Positions 8,795-17,306 of a stretch of 64,000 bases of DNA are shown here, one piece after another; position 1 is the stretch's first letter; each line of letters opens with the position of its first letter. The notes under the pieces were generated by a model that saw only the letters and a program-made list of their open reading frames with translations, was not told the origin of the DNA and searched no databases. Source of the stretch: Candidatus Woesearchaeota archaeon (lineage in GTDB: Archaea > Nanobdellota > Nanobdellia > Woesearchaeales > JABGUJ01); the NCBI GenBank assembly GCA_018646625.1, contig JABGUJ010000001.1, positions 131,534 through 195,533 on the forward strand. Reading direction: 5' to 3'. A program made the position numbers and the translations under genes.

Positions 8795-9727
8795 ATGAGA
8801 TTCATTTTAATATTTATCGTTATTGTCCTTCTAGTAGGCGGCTGCGCTGAAAAAAAATTAATTGCACCAACAAGAGAAAGCAAGATTCCTCAAGATATTC
8901 TAAAAGGAACTCCAGAAAATGATCAACACCCGCCAATATTACATTCCACCGAATATGAACAACCAGTACCTTTAGCCATCATTAGCACAGCAGGCGCAGA
9001 AGATTCACCATTCATCCCAGAAGATAGAGATGAACTATACTTTATGTTTGTCAAAGACGTAAGAGAAGATGTCCACATACAAATAAGAGATTTTGTAAAT
9101 GGAATCTGGGTTTCAAAAAAAATAAACAATGCTTGGCAAGAACCAGAATTTGTTCAATTACAAAATTCAGATAAGCTGGCACTAAACGGATGCGAATTTG
9201 TACAAGGAAATGAAATGTTATTTTGTACTGCAAGAGAAGGATACACAGGACTACACTGGTTTTCTGCAGAATACAAAGACAACAAATGGACCAACTGGAA
9301 AGAATCAGATTTCCCAACAGAATACGACGTTGGAGAATTACACATATGGAAAGATGAACTATACTATCACTCTAATAGAGAAGATGGAAATGGTGGATCA
9401 GATATATGGATGCTAAAAAGAATAAACGATAAATGGTCCAACCCAACCAACATAAAAGCAGTAAACTCAGAAATTGACGAAGGTATGCCATACATCACAT
9501 CCGACGGAAAAGAAATGTGGTTTAATAAATGGCACAAAGGATCACCTGCAGTTTTTAGATCTAAAAAATCAAATGAAGAATGGCAAGAACCAGAGTTAAT
9601 TGTGTCTAGCTTCGCAGGAGAACCAACTCTAGATAAAGAAGGAAACCTATACTTCGTACATCATTATTACAAAGATAATGAAATGATTGAAGCTGATATC
9701 TATATAGCATACAAAATAAAAGAATAA
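8795..9727 (+). CDS. Lipoprotein with WD40-like (PD40) beta-propeller repeats
   Basis: A 310-residue secreted lipoprotein. The signal ends in the lipobox VGGC (Cys17). The body has PD40-type repeats, in which blades show DEGMPYITSDGKEMWF or GNGGSDIWMLKR patterns alternating with Trp-rich strands of the type NNAWQEPEFV, NNKWTNW, NDKWSNP and NEEWQEPELI. This suggests a four- to five-bladed propeller outside the membrane, generally used for binding proteins or glycans. No catalytic motif is visible. It is separated from the convergent binding-protein gene by only 9 nt. Confidence 0.82.
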   Translation: MRFILIFIVIVLLVGGCAEKKLIAPTRESKIPQDILKGTPENDQHPPILHSTEYEQPVPLAIISTAGAEDSPFIPEDRDELYFMFVKDVREDVHIQIRDFVNGIWVSKKINNAWQEPEFVQLQNSDKLALNGCEFVQGNEMLFCTAREGYTGLHWFSAEYKDNKWTNWKESDFPTEYDVGELHIWKDELYYHSNREDGNGGSDIWMLKRINDKWSNPTNIKAVNSEIDEGMPYITSDGKEMWFNKWHKGSPAVFRSKKSNEEWQEPELIVSSFAGEPTLDKEGNLYFVHHYYKDNEMIEADIYIAYKIKE

Positions 9728-9736
9728 GAAAAAAAT

Positions 9737-10960
9737 TTAAGAGAAAATTCCCTTAAAGAAACTAAAGATGCCGTCAAAACCAACCATACCTGTTATCAAG
9801 TTTCCAGAGGCTCTGACCTTCACAAACTTACCATTCTCAACAGTAAAAACATCGTATGGTTTTTCAACTTCTCCAAACAAGTCAAATTCAAAAGTACCTG
9901 ATACGCCCTTAAATTCGCCCATTGAATAAAGATAATCTTTTACAGCATCTGCACTCCCATCAGTATTCCCTAAAGCTTGAATCACAATATTTGCAACATC
10001 ATAAGACTCAGGAGTATACGCATTGTATTCCTTACCAAATTCTTCAAAGTATGAAGAAGCAAATTGTTCCAACTCAGGAGAATCAGGAACACCTGGAAGA
10101 ATTACAAAAAAATCTTGATCTAAACTTTCTACAAAAGGAATTATAGAATCATCCTTAGCACCATCCGCCGCATATATAGGAACATCCAATCCTAATTCCA
10201 TAGATTGCTTAATAATTATTCCAGCCTGCTTAGGAAACGACATCATGTACAAGACATCAGGTTTCATTGCTTTGATTTTAGAAAGTTGAGTTTTAAAGTC
10301 AGCACCATCAACATCAAAGTTCTCAGTTGCAACAATGTTACCTTCAAAAGAACTTTCAAAGGCATTCTTCAATCCAACACCCCAATCATTATTGATGTAA
10401 ATAACTGCAACCCTCTTAAACTCTTCCGCAGCAAACAAATCAGCAGTTTCTTTAGCTTGCCCATTATCTGACGGAACTACTCTGAAAACATAATCACCAG
10501 ATTCTTTGATACTGGGATTTGTAGCCGAAGGACTTATCATAACAACACCAACCTGTTCAGCCATAGGGGCCATCCCCAAAACTTCAGGAGAACAAGTTCC
10601 TCCAATAATAACTTCAACTTTATTTACATTCATCAACTTTTGTGCAGCATTAACTGCATCCTTAGAATTACATCTACCATCTTCATAGATAACATGCAAC
10701 ATTCTACCATTTATGCCGCCATTAACATTGAGATCATTAACAACCATCTCAACAGTCTCTTTCATTGGCACACCAATAGATGCAACATCTCCAGTTAATG
10801 GACCAACATAACCTATAGTAAATGCAGACAAGTCAGATGCCAAATTAATCTGAGAAGGTGCTTGCACTTGCGGTTCAACCGCTTGCTCTCTTTGCTCAAG
10901 AGTACAACCAGAAAACATTGTTAAAACTAAAATTGTAAGTAATACTAGAATCTTCTTCAT
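9737..10960 (-). CDS. LivJ-type branched-chain amino acid ABC substrate-binding lipoprotein
   Basis: A type I periplasmic-binding protein of the Leu/Ile/Val family, about 407 residues, tethered as a lipoprotein (lipobox FSGC, Cys19). Typical blocks are IGYVGPLTGDVASIGVP, VIYEDGRCNSKDAVNAA, VIGGTCSPE, VISPSATNPSI, VFRVVPSD and VAVIYINNDWGVG. The start at 10960 is preferred over the in-frame codon at 10984 because GAGGG lies 8-9 nt upstream and the signal peptide begins MKKILVLL. No permease or ATPase genes lie nearby. It is paralogous to the protein at 30692-31738 and next to another LivJ-type gene. It may feed a distant transporter or act as a receptor; ligand unknown. Confidence 0.9.
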   Translation of the reverse strand: MKKILVLLTILVLTMFSGCTLEQREQAVEPQVQAPSQINLASDLSAFTIGYVGPLTGDVASIGVPMKETVEMVVNDLNVNGGINGRMLHVIYEDGRCNSKDAVNAAQKLMNVNKVEVIIGGTCSPEVLGMAPMAEQVGVVMISPSATNPSIKESGDYVFRVVPSDNGQAKETADLFAAEEFKRVAVIYINNDWGVGLKNAFESSFEGNIVATENFDVDGADFKTQLSKIKAMKPDVLYMMSFPKQAGIIIKQSMELGLDVPIYAADGAKDDSIIPFVESLDQDFFVILPGVPDSPELEQFASSYFEEFGKEYNAYTPESYDVANIVIQALGNTDGSADAVKDYLYSMGEFKGVSGTFEFDLFGEVEKPYDVFTVENGKFVKVRASGNLITGMVGFDGIFSFFKGIFS

Positions 10961-11022
10961 AGAAATCCCTCTTTTTAAGTTCATAAATAAAAAGAAAGAA
11001 AGAGGGTATAAAAGATTTACCC

Positions 11023-12354
11023 CTAATATTCAGCTAAAACTTCAGGTCTTCCGTTATCATAACGAATAACTTGATAATCCCTATAAGGTTCCCTAGTTAC
11101 ATTATCAAACCACAGACCGCCCGTTACACCAGACCGTTGTCCCATGCCTAAAAGATAATCATGGATCCCATTAGCATCATATCCACCAGTCTCTATTGCC
11201 TCTAGCAAAATCATTGTAGTATCATACGCATTAGCCGTATAAAGTTCATGAGGAACATCAGTTACATTGTAATATGCTCTAACCTTCTTCCTAAACATAG
11301 CAGCTTTAACATCTGAAAGATCATAAGCCATTCTAGAAAAAGTCACAGACTCAATACCTACACCCATCTCTCGAATTACTTCAGGTGTGTTAAAGGAATC
11401 AGTTCCAAAAATGTTTTTCCTCACTCCTAATTGAGCTAACTGTTTAACCAACTTAGGACCTTCACCATGTTGAGCAATGAAAACCGAATCAGGATCTCTC
11501 TTTAATGATCTAAAGATTGCATCCTTAAAGAACTGCTCCCCAGGATCAAACGCTTCTGCAATAACGATATCGTTGCCTCTGCCTGCTAACTGCTTCTCAT
11601 AAACACTCTCAAATCTATCATAGAGATAGTTACCATAGTTAGCGTCTCCAACATAGAATACTGCAGGCTTATGCAAACCTAAAGAATCCATATACCTGGC
11701 CATGATTCCAGCACCATAACTATCAAAAGGATAAGTAGTAAACAAGTACTTGTTCATGAACCTTGTTCGAGGATTACTTACTGCAGGAGAAATAACTAGT
11801 GTCTGAGTAAGATTTGTTAAATCGTCTAGGATAAATAGAGACTGTGCACATACAGGTCCAATGATTGCAGGAACATTTCTCAATCCAACAAGTTCAGCAA
11901 AGTTATGTTTTGCAACATTGTAATCGCACTTTGTATCTTTATACACAGCAACCACAGTTTTGTTATTAACACCACCTTCAGCATTAACTTCATCTATTGC
12001 TAAGTTAATACCTCTAGCAATTGCGATACCAACTTTAGAAAACTCTCCAGATGTTGGCAACATAACACCAATAACGACATCTTCATTCTTTGTTCTATCA
12101 ATGTCAGCAATATCTATTATTTTTATTTCTCCATTGGGATACACAATCTCAAACATTGTTTGAGGTTCTTCGGGAGTTACATTTAGAGTGTCATTAGTTA
12201 ACGGTTCAGGATCTGCCTTAAACCAGTCCTTAAAACCAGAAAAATCAAATGTATTAGATAATATAAATCCAATAATTACAATTGCTACTAAAACAAAAAC
12301 AATTTGTTTCCATAAATTATTCTTCTTCGAAATTTTTATCTTCTTTCTTGCCAT
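11023..12354 (-). CDS. Membrane-anchored LivJ-type ligand-binding protein
   Basis: A 443-residue protein with one N-terminal transmembrane anchor (about 16-36), a Pro/Thr linker and a type I periplasmic-binding fold from about residue 85: IGVMLPTSGEFSKVG, VYKDTKCDYNVA, AIIGPVCAQS, LVISPAVSNPRTR. Unlike its neighbour it has no lipobox and keeps an uncleaved anchor. An AGGTGA sequence 5 nt before the ATG at 12354 supports this start over an in-frame GTG at 12363. The 60 nt to the next gene could allow co-transcription with the 9737-10960 gene. No transporter partners are present, so a sensing role is possible. Confidence 0.88.
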   Translation of the reverse strand: MARKKIKISKKNNLWKQIVFVLVAIVIIGFILSNTFDFSGFKDWFKADPEPLTNDTLNVTPEEPQTMFEIVYPNGEIKIIDIADIDRTKNEDVVIGVMLPTSGEFSKVGIAIARGINLAIDEVNAEGGVNNKTVVAVYKDTKCDYNVAKHNFAELVGLRNVPAIIGPVCAQSLFILDDLTNLTQTLVISPAVSNPRTRFMNKYLFTTYPFDSYGAGIMARYMDSLGLHKPAVFYVGDANYGNYLYDRFESVYEKQLAGRGNDIVIAEAFDPGEQFFKDAIFRSLKRDPDSVFIAQHGEGPKLVKQLAQLGVRKNIFGTDSFNTPEVIREMGVGIESVTFSRMAYDLSDVKAAMFRKKVRAYYNVTDVPHELYTANAYDTTMILLEAIETGGYDANGIHDYLLGMGQRSGVTGGLWFDNVTREPYRDYQVIRYDNGRPEVLAEY

Positions 12355-12452
12355 ACATCTCACCTAGTAAATATCATACTTCTAATCCATCTCGATTTAT
12401 TTAAAAATATTGTGAAAGCTTTAAAAGCCTTTGAAACTAACCCCTAAATAGC

Positions 12453-13184
12453 ATGAAATACATGATATCGCTAATCACAATATTATTACTCCTAACAGTA
12501 GGATGTTCCGATTCATCCGAGTATATAATAGAGACACAAGACTCTAACTCCCAAATATCAATAAGCACGCCAAAGCAGCTAGATTTTCAGAAGATATCAC
12601 TTGAAACAGAAGATAGCATTAAAATAATTGCCAACTACTACGCACAATCAAAATCATCACCTTCTATTATTCTATTACACCAATTAGGAAAAGATAAATC
12701 CACATACAAATCATTATCTAAAAAATTATTTGACAAAGGATTTAATGTAATATCATTAGATCTTAGAGGTCACGGAGAAAGTGATGGCCAACTAACGGAT
12801 TTTTCCAATGACGATTTCAGAGCAATGATAAAAGATGTAAATGCCGCGTACAAAATGTTAACTGCAAGCGAAAATGCAAACATCGAAATATCTATTGTCG
12901 GTGCAAGTATCGGCGCCAACACAGCGCTAACATTCGCAGCACAGAATAGTATTTACAAAGTTGTGCTTCTCTCGCCAGGAACTGAGTATAGAGGAATAAA
13001 CATCGCAGATATTAATTATGAAAAACCATTACTAGTAGTGGCATCAAAAGAAGATATGTATTCATACGAATCATCTCAAACATTAAAAGGAATATTCATC
13101 GAACTAGAAGGATCTTCTCATGGAACAAACATGTTCAAAGATACAACATTAGAAGAAGACATTACTGAATGGTTAAGCAATTAA
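12453..13184 (+). CDS. Alpha/beta-hydrolase lipoprotein
   Basis: A 243-residue exported hydrolase-like protein. The lipobox LTVGC puts the lipid-bearing Cys at residue 18. The fold follows the alpha/beta-hydrolase order: IILLHQLG (oxyanion strand), LDLRGHGES, nucleophile elbow GASIGA with Ser as nucleophile, an acidic strand LLVVASKED, and a late His in SSHGTN. Together these give a complete Ser-Asp-His triad candidate. Family relatives are esterases, dienelactone hydrolases and peptidases; substrate not predictable. A TATA-like element (GCTTTAAAAG) about 28 nt upstream suggests a leaderless mRNA. The gene ends 3 nt from a possible convergent small ORF. Confidence 0.87.
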   Translation: MKYMISLITILLLLTVGCSDSSEYIIETQDSNSQISISTPKQLDFQKISLETEDSIKIIANYYAQSKSSPSIILLHQLGKDKSTYKSLSKKLFDKGFNVISLDLRGHGESDGQLTDFSNDDFRAMIKDVNAAYKMLTASENANIEISIVGASIGANTALTFAAQNSIYKVVLLSPGTEYRGINIADINYEKPLLVVASKEDMYSYESSQTLKGIFIELEGSSHGTNMFKDTTLEEDITEWLSN

Positions 13185-13187
13185 TGC

Positions 13188-13346
13188 CTAACTCATTTCA
13201 AGCGGATTCTGCCAGAGTGTAACTGACTTTTCAACTCTCTTTGTGAAACTCATATCTGAGCCATTAATACTACTAACGCTGAAGCAATTCAACAAAACCC
13301 CTAGAATTAAATCTCGATTTTGATCAACCCGCTCTTTCATATCCAT
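13188..13346 (-). CDS. Probable 52-residue small protein
   Basis: A minus-strand ATG at 13346 starts a 52-codon frame ending with TAG at 13188. A GAGGAGA ribosome binding site sits 6-8 nt upstream, one of the stronger ones in the window. The stop lies 3 nt from the convergent hydrolase stop, just as other convergent genes here abut or overlap. The product (start MDMKERVDQNRD, end VTLWQNPLEMS) is soluble and not recognised. The binding site and tail-to-tail geometry make it more likely real than random, but I have no homology evidence. Confidence 0.45.
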   Translation of the reverse strand: MDMKERVDQNRDLILGVLLNCFSVSSINGSDMSFTKRVEKSVTLWQNPLEMS

Positions 13347-13395
13347 ATCACACACTCTCCTCTAGTCAACTACAGAACTCGCCGAACCAATATAC

Positions 13396-13440
13396 ACAAA
13401 GGTATACTAAGGTAATATATATATTAGTAAGTATATAAAT
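13396..13440. promoter_or_regulatory. AT-rich region with 14-bp palindrome
   Basis: This stretch contains a perfect palindrome, TAATATATATATTA (13413-13426), with outer arms ACTAA (13406-13410) and TTAGT (13424-13428), plus several TATA-like sequences such as GTATATAAAT (13431-13440). It lies between the small minus-strand ORF and SerRS and may hold promoters for both. I see no replication-initiator repeats in it. Confidence 0.4.
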
Positions 13441-13492
13441 GTTACGAGCAACCCCTTTTATTTTCAATATAGAAATAAATACAAATTAAGAA

Positions 13493-13540
13493 AGGAATTT
13501 ATATAGAGAACACCTCCAATAGAGGAGGCAGGTGATTTAG
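13493..13540 (+). promoter_or_regulatory. SerRS promoter and inverted repeat over the ribosome binding site
   Basis: A BRE/TATA-like element (AAAGGAATTTATATAG, about 13491-13506) lies ahead of SerRS. CACCTCC (13511-13517) can pair with GGAGG (13524-13528) and GGTG (13531-13534). The second arm is the likely ribosome binding site, so a transcript starting upstream would hide it in a hairpin. If transcription starts near 13526 the first arm is not in the RNA and the repeat would be a DNA element only. Confidence 0.45.
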
Positions 13541-14809
13541 ATGCTTGATATAAGACTAATTAGAGATACACCGGAAATAGTAAAGAAAGACCTCCAGAAA
13601 AGAGAGGACAGCGAAAAACTTGCATGGGTTGACGAAGTTCTTGAGCTTGACAAACAATGGAGAGCTCTAAACGTAGACAAAGAAAAACTCAGAGCTAGCA
13701 GAAACGAAGTTAGTAAAGAGATTGCATCTCTTAAAAAAGAAGGGAAAGACGCATCCTCTAAGTTGAAAGAAGCATCAGAAATCCCTAAGAAGATTGAAGA
13801 AATAGAATCCAAACAAAATGCTCTCAAAGAAAAGATAGACTATTACCTAATGCGTCTACCAAATATTCTTCATGAATCTGTTCCAGTCGGTGCAGATGAT
13901 ACAGAAAATGAATCTGTAAAATTAGTTGGAGAAAAACCAACTTTCGACTTCACACCAAAAAGTCATGTAGATATTATTGAAGAACAGGATCTTGCAGATA
14001 CTTCTAGAGCAGGAAAGATTTCCGGAGCTCGCTTTTGGTTTTTGAAAGGATCACTAGCAATGCTAGATTTCGCACTACAAAAATACGCAATAGATTTTAT
14101 GTTTAAGAAAAAGTATACAATTGTACATCCTCCGTTCATGATGAACAGAGAATCCTATGAAGGTGTTACTGACTTAGGAGACTTTGAAGATGTAATGTAT
14201 AAGATTGAAGATGAAGATCTTTACTTAATCGCAACTAGCGAACACCCACTAACCGCAATGTACATGGGAGAAATCTTAGAAGCAGATAAACTTCCAATGA
14301 AAATGTGCGGAATTAGTTCTTGTTTCAGAAAAGAAGCTGGCGCCCACGGTAAAGATACAAAAGGAATCTTCAGAGGACATCAATTTAACAAGATCGAACA
14401 GATCATATTTTGTAAACCTGAAGAATCTTGGCACTATCACGAAGAACTCATGCAAAACGCATCTGAGTTCTTTGAAAGTCTAGGATTACATTTCAGAATC
14501 GTAAACATTTGCACAGGCGACATAGGAACTGTTGCTGCAAAGAAATACGACATCGAAGCATGGTACCCAGTACAAAATGCATACAGAGAAGTTGTCTCTT
14601 GTTCAAACTGTACAGACTACCAAGCGCGGAGATTAAAAATCCGTTTCAGGACATCCGAAGGAAACGTTATTGCACATACATTAAACTCTACATGTGTTGC
14701 AACATCTAGAGCTTTAGCAGCAATAATAGAAAACTTTCAAAACCCTGACGGCACAGTTAACATTCCAAAAGTCCTTCAACCGTACATGAATGGACTAACT
14801 AAGCTGTAA
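13541..14809 (+). CDS. serS: Seryl-tRNA synthetase (bacterial/common type)
   Basis: Charges tRNA-Ser with serine. The 422-residue product is the common SerRS, not the rare methanogen form. Residues about 25-105 form the long antiparallel coiled-coil arm that grips tRNA-Ser. The class II core follows, with motif 2 around CFRKEAGAHGKDTKGIFR and motif 3 in STCVATSRALAAIIEN near the C-terminus. A GGAGGCAGGTGA ribosome binding site ends about 5 nt before the ATG and lies in a possible hairpin. A zinc-ribbon membrane protein starts 14 nt downstream and is probably co-transcribed. Confidence 0.96.
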   Translation: MLDIRLIRDTPEIVKKDLQKREDSEKLAWVDEVLELDKQWRALNVDKEKLRASRNEVSKEIASLKKEGKDASSKLKEASEIPKKIEEIESKQNALKEKIDYYLMRLPNILHESVPVGADDTENESVKLVGEKPTFDFTPKSHVDIIEEQDLADTSRAGKISGARFWFLKGSLAMLDFALQKYAIDFMFKKKYTIVHPPFMMNRESYEGVTDLGDFEDVMYKIEDEDLYLIATSEHPLTAMYMGEILEADKLPMKMCGISSCFRKEAGAHGKDTKGIFRGHQFNKIEQIIFCKPEESWHYHEELMQNASEFFESLGLHFRIVNICTGDIGTVAAKKYDIEAWYPVQNAYREVVSCSNCTDYQARRLKIRFRTSEGNVIAHTLNSTCVATSRALAAIIENFQNPDGTVNIPKVLQPYMNGLTKL

Positions 14810-14823
14810 AAAGAGGTGAACAT

Positions 14824-15213
14824 ATGGCTGATTTGCCATCAAAGATATTTTTCATCATAGGAGGAGTTATTACAGTCTTCTCCTTTTTGTATAATTTCTT
14901 CTTGAAAACTAATTCTCTAACTTTATTTGTAATTATTGGTGTTTTGTTCATAATTTACGGCGCAATAAAATATTTCTTTTTAGAAAAAAATGGAAGAGAA
15001 CAAAAAAAAAAAGTTGTGCATCAACATAATGTAAGACAACACGCACAAAAACAACAACTACATCATGCGCCTATGCGTCAACAACCACAACAGCACACTC
15101 AACACCACTACACTCGCGCAGATAATGTAATGTGTCCCAGATGTGGAACTAAAGTCGCGTCTTCCGCAAACTTTTGCCCTTCTTGTGGTTTTCGTCGAAG
15201 TCAACGTCATTAG
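14824..15213 (+). CDS. Small membrane protein with C-terminal zinc ribbon
   Basis: A 129-residue protein with two predicted membrane helices (about 8-26 and 34-53), a basic His/Gln-rich linker (about 58-100) and a zinc ribbon, CPRCGTKVASSANFCPSCG (about 103-121). The two CxxC pairs would bind one zinc on the cytoplasmic side. Such zinc-ribbon membrane proteins are common in archaea without defined function. It follows SerRS at 14 nt behind a GAGGTG ribosome binding site. The stop TAG interleaves with the stop of the convergent gene in a 4-nt overlap. Function unknown. Confidence 0.85.
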   Translation: MADLPSKIFFIIGGVITVFSFLYNFFLKTNSLTLFVIIGVLFIIYGAIKYFFLEKNGREQKKKVVHQHNVRQHAQKQQLHHAPMRQQPQQHTQHHYTRADNVMCPRCGTKVASSANFCPSCGFRRSQRH

Positions 15214-16142
15214 TCTTCACCATAATGAGTAGCAACCGCGTTTGCTAAATTAGCATCTCCGCCAGCAATTATTTCTTTCATTCTTGTTGCTAACGCGCCA
15301 TGTTCTTCTAGTCCGTGAACTTTCTGCACAGTAACTGCTACATCGTGCTGCCTGTTATCCAATGATCTCATTACAGATCCAAACATGTATGCTTTATAGA
15401 ACTCACCAAGATCAGTATTAAGTCGATCCGCCCAAGCATTAGCATCATACGATCTAGAACCCTCTACCTCAATCTTAAGATAATCTCGAGAATTGTATAT
15501 GGTGCTAACTGAAAGTAAAGCACGCTCATTACTAACGGAATTAAACTCAGAGGGAAATTTAGAAACATCAACCCAAATTCCTTCAGTACGATCGCCAGAA
15601 GTTCTTTTATACCTCCCATTAGAATCTACAAGAGATAACGAAACCGCCAAACCTGAATCACGATCAAAAATATTGAAATCTGGACGTCTATTCTCATAAC
15701 CCCGTCTTGCAAGTTCATGTAAAAAATAATTTTTTAATCTACCATATCCTTCATCAGCAACATCTGTTGCAAATCCTACCAGGTCATCAAAAGTAACTTC
15801 GCCTTTAGGTTCAACAACTCCACTAACAACACCAGAGCGATCAAGTCTTGATTCAATTCCACCAACTCGCGTTTCAACTTTACCGGCTCGTTCACGTAAT
15901 TGTACCATATCAGCTTGGACCCAACCTCGACCTTCACCATTGGATTTCTTAAGTGCTGTTTCATTTGCAGCCACTCGCGTAGTCAATTTAGTAACAGAAA
16001 CCGCAACCACTTTAACTGCACCTGAAACATAATCTGCAAGACTTAATCGAGTCTCTTGACCGTCATCATCACTTTTAACTAATTCAGGAAATCTTCCTAC
16101 AACATACCTTCTGACATCTTCTAATTTTATAAATCCAAACAT
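15210..16142 (-). CDS. Unknown protein, last gene of seven-gene operon
   Basis: A 310-residue protein I do not recognise. Residues 1-55 are mixed alpha/beta. Residues about 55-110 look like a coiled coil (VAANETALKKSN, then QLRERAGKVETRVGGIESRL). The remaining 200 residues alternate strand-like and helical segments with no catalytic motif that I can see. There is no signal peptide or membrane helix, so it is probably cytoplasmic. It lies 35 nt after the preceding gene, with GAGGT about 10 nt before the ATG. The coiled coil suggests oligomerisation. It differs from the two paralogous families upstream in the same operon. Confidence 0.85.
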   Translation of the reverse strand: MFGFIKLEDVRRYVVGRFPELVKSDDDGQETRLSLADYVSGAVKVVAVSVTKLTTRVAANETALKKSNGEGRGWVQADMVQLRERAGKVETRVGGIESRLDRSGVVSGVVEPKGEVTFDDLVGFATDVADEGYGRLKNYFLHELARRGYENRRPDFNIFDRDSGLAVSLSLVDSNGRYKRTSGDRTEGIWVDVSKFPSEFNSVSNERALLSVSTIYNSRDYLKIEVEGSRSYDANAWADRLNTDLGEFYKAYMFGSVMRSLDNRQHDVAVTVQKVHGLEEHGALATRMKEIIAGGDANLANAVATHYGED

Positions 16143-16177
16143 TTTTCTAATTACCTCAATCTAATTCTTTTGACATT

Positions 16178-17305
16178 TTACTCAGAATCTCCAGACGTTT
16201 TATCATAAATTGGAGTCGCAACTCTTCCAGTATCGTATAATGGAACCACTTCTAATCTTCCTGTCGGAAAATGAGCAATAGCCACACCACATGCGGGAGG
16301 AAGATATCTTATTTCAACACCAGTAGGCGCTCTTGCAATCACAGTACCATCAGGTAGCAATGATTCATCAGGAGTAGCTTCTCTAGTTTCATACTCAGTA
16401 GCAAAAGAAACCTCACCCGCCGGACCTTGTTCAAGCATATCAGAAAGTTCTCCTCCAAGAACATGATCATACAAAACTTCACTTCCAAGACTTCGATCAA
16501 GTTCAACTAAAATTTGTTCAACAGCATCAGTATTCCCTTCATTAGCCATTCCATTATCTAACAATGATTGAAGAAACGCTCTAGAATAATCAGGACTAGC
16601 ACCACCATAAGTAGCTAAACAAACACCTTCAGCATAATCTCCTAACCCCCATTCAGAATCTAATTCTTGTCTTCCAGAAGACCAAAGACCTGCTTTAAAC
16701 TGCGAAGTTTCTCTAACAACAAGATTTCCAACAATTCTCCCTGTTTCATCGTCATAATGGACATCAGTAGCACCAACGTCACAGTTAGTTAAGTTTCTAC
16801 CAGATTGATACGCAAATTTTCCTAATAGATAAAATTTTTCAGACCTAATTCGACCTTCAGGTAAATCTTCAGTCCCACTACCAGAAGCAAAGTCTGCCAA
16901 TTTACCTTCTAAACTAGAAAACAAATCAGCTAAAACTCCACTCTTAGGAACATCAAGACGTTTTTCATCTACCACGTCCGCCAAATCTAGTTTGTAAATT
17001 CGAGTACCTCTATCATTAAAAATAGTAGTCGAATCTCTACCTTCATTCCTGCTAGCATCTAAAGTACTAATAGACCAAACTTCATCATGAACACTTCTAG
17101 GTCCCGGTTTAACACAAGTCAAACTAACAGAACCGGTTGTAATAACATCATCATTCAAAACAAGATCATCTGCTCTAGCAATATAAACCAAACCATCTGA
17201 TTCAATAACAGCAGTTAAAGGATCTACATCCATTTCTCTAACATACGAGTCAGCAACACCCTCAGGCACTGCAACTAATTCCCTTATAGCTTTTTCGTCA
17301 CTCAT
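16178..17305 (-). CDS. Unknown protein, paralogue of the 17307-18689 product
   Basis: A 375-residue acidic protein with no recognised family. It shares an order of blocks with its upstream neighbour: W-S-(I/V)-S-T near residue 80, a DD-x-(T/G)-(G)-x-(I/L)-VG-(N/D)-LVVRET block near 210-225, W-x-LGD, and a C-terminal segment with PDGT and FPTG turns (about 315-360). The start at 17305 (ATG with GGTGA 8 nt upstream) is preferred to an in-frame TTG 15 nt further up. No membrane helix, signal or metal motif is visible. The paralogy shows the operon grew by duplication. Confidence 0.87.
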   Translation of the reverse strand: MSDEKAIRELVAVPEGVADSYVREMDVDPLTAVIESDGLVYIARADDLVLNDDVITTGSVSLTCVKPGPRSVHDEVWSISTLDASRNEGRDSTTIFNDRGTRIYKLDLADVVDEKRLDVPKSGVLADLFSSLEGKLADFASGSGTEDLPEGRIRSEKFYLLGKFAYQSGRNLTNCDVGATDVHYDDETGRIVGNLVVRETSQFKAGLWSSGRQELDSEWGLGDYAEGVCLATYGGASPDYSRAFLQSLLDNGMANEGNTDAVEQILVELDRSLGSEVLYDHVLGGELSDMLEQGPAGEVSFATEYETREATPDESLLPDGTVIARAPTGVEIRYLPPACGVAIAHFPTGRLEVVPLYDTGRVATPIYDKTSGDSE

Positions 17306-17306
17306 T

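Noticed and set aside
13396-13440. Replication origin in the AT-rich palindrome region
   Set aside because: AT-richness and multiple TATA-like words are explained by promoters; no origin-recognition repeats are seen and cdc6 is 19 kb away.
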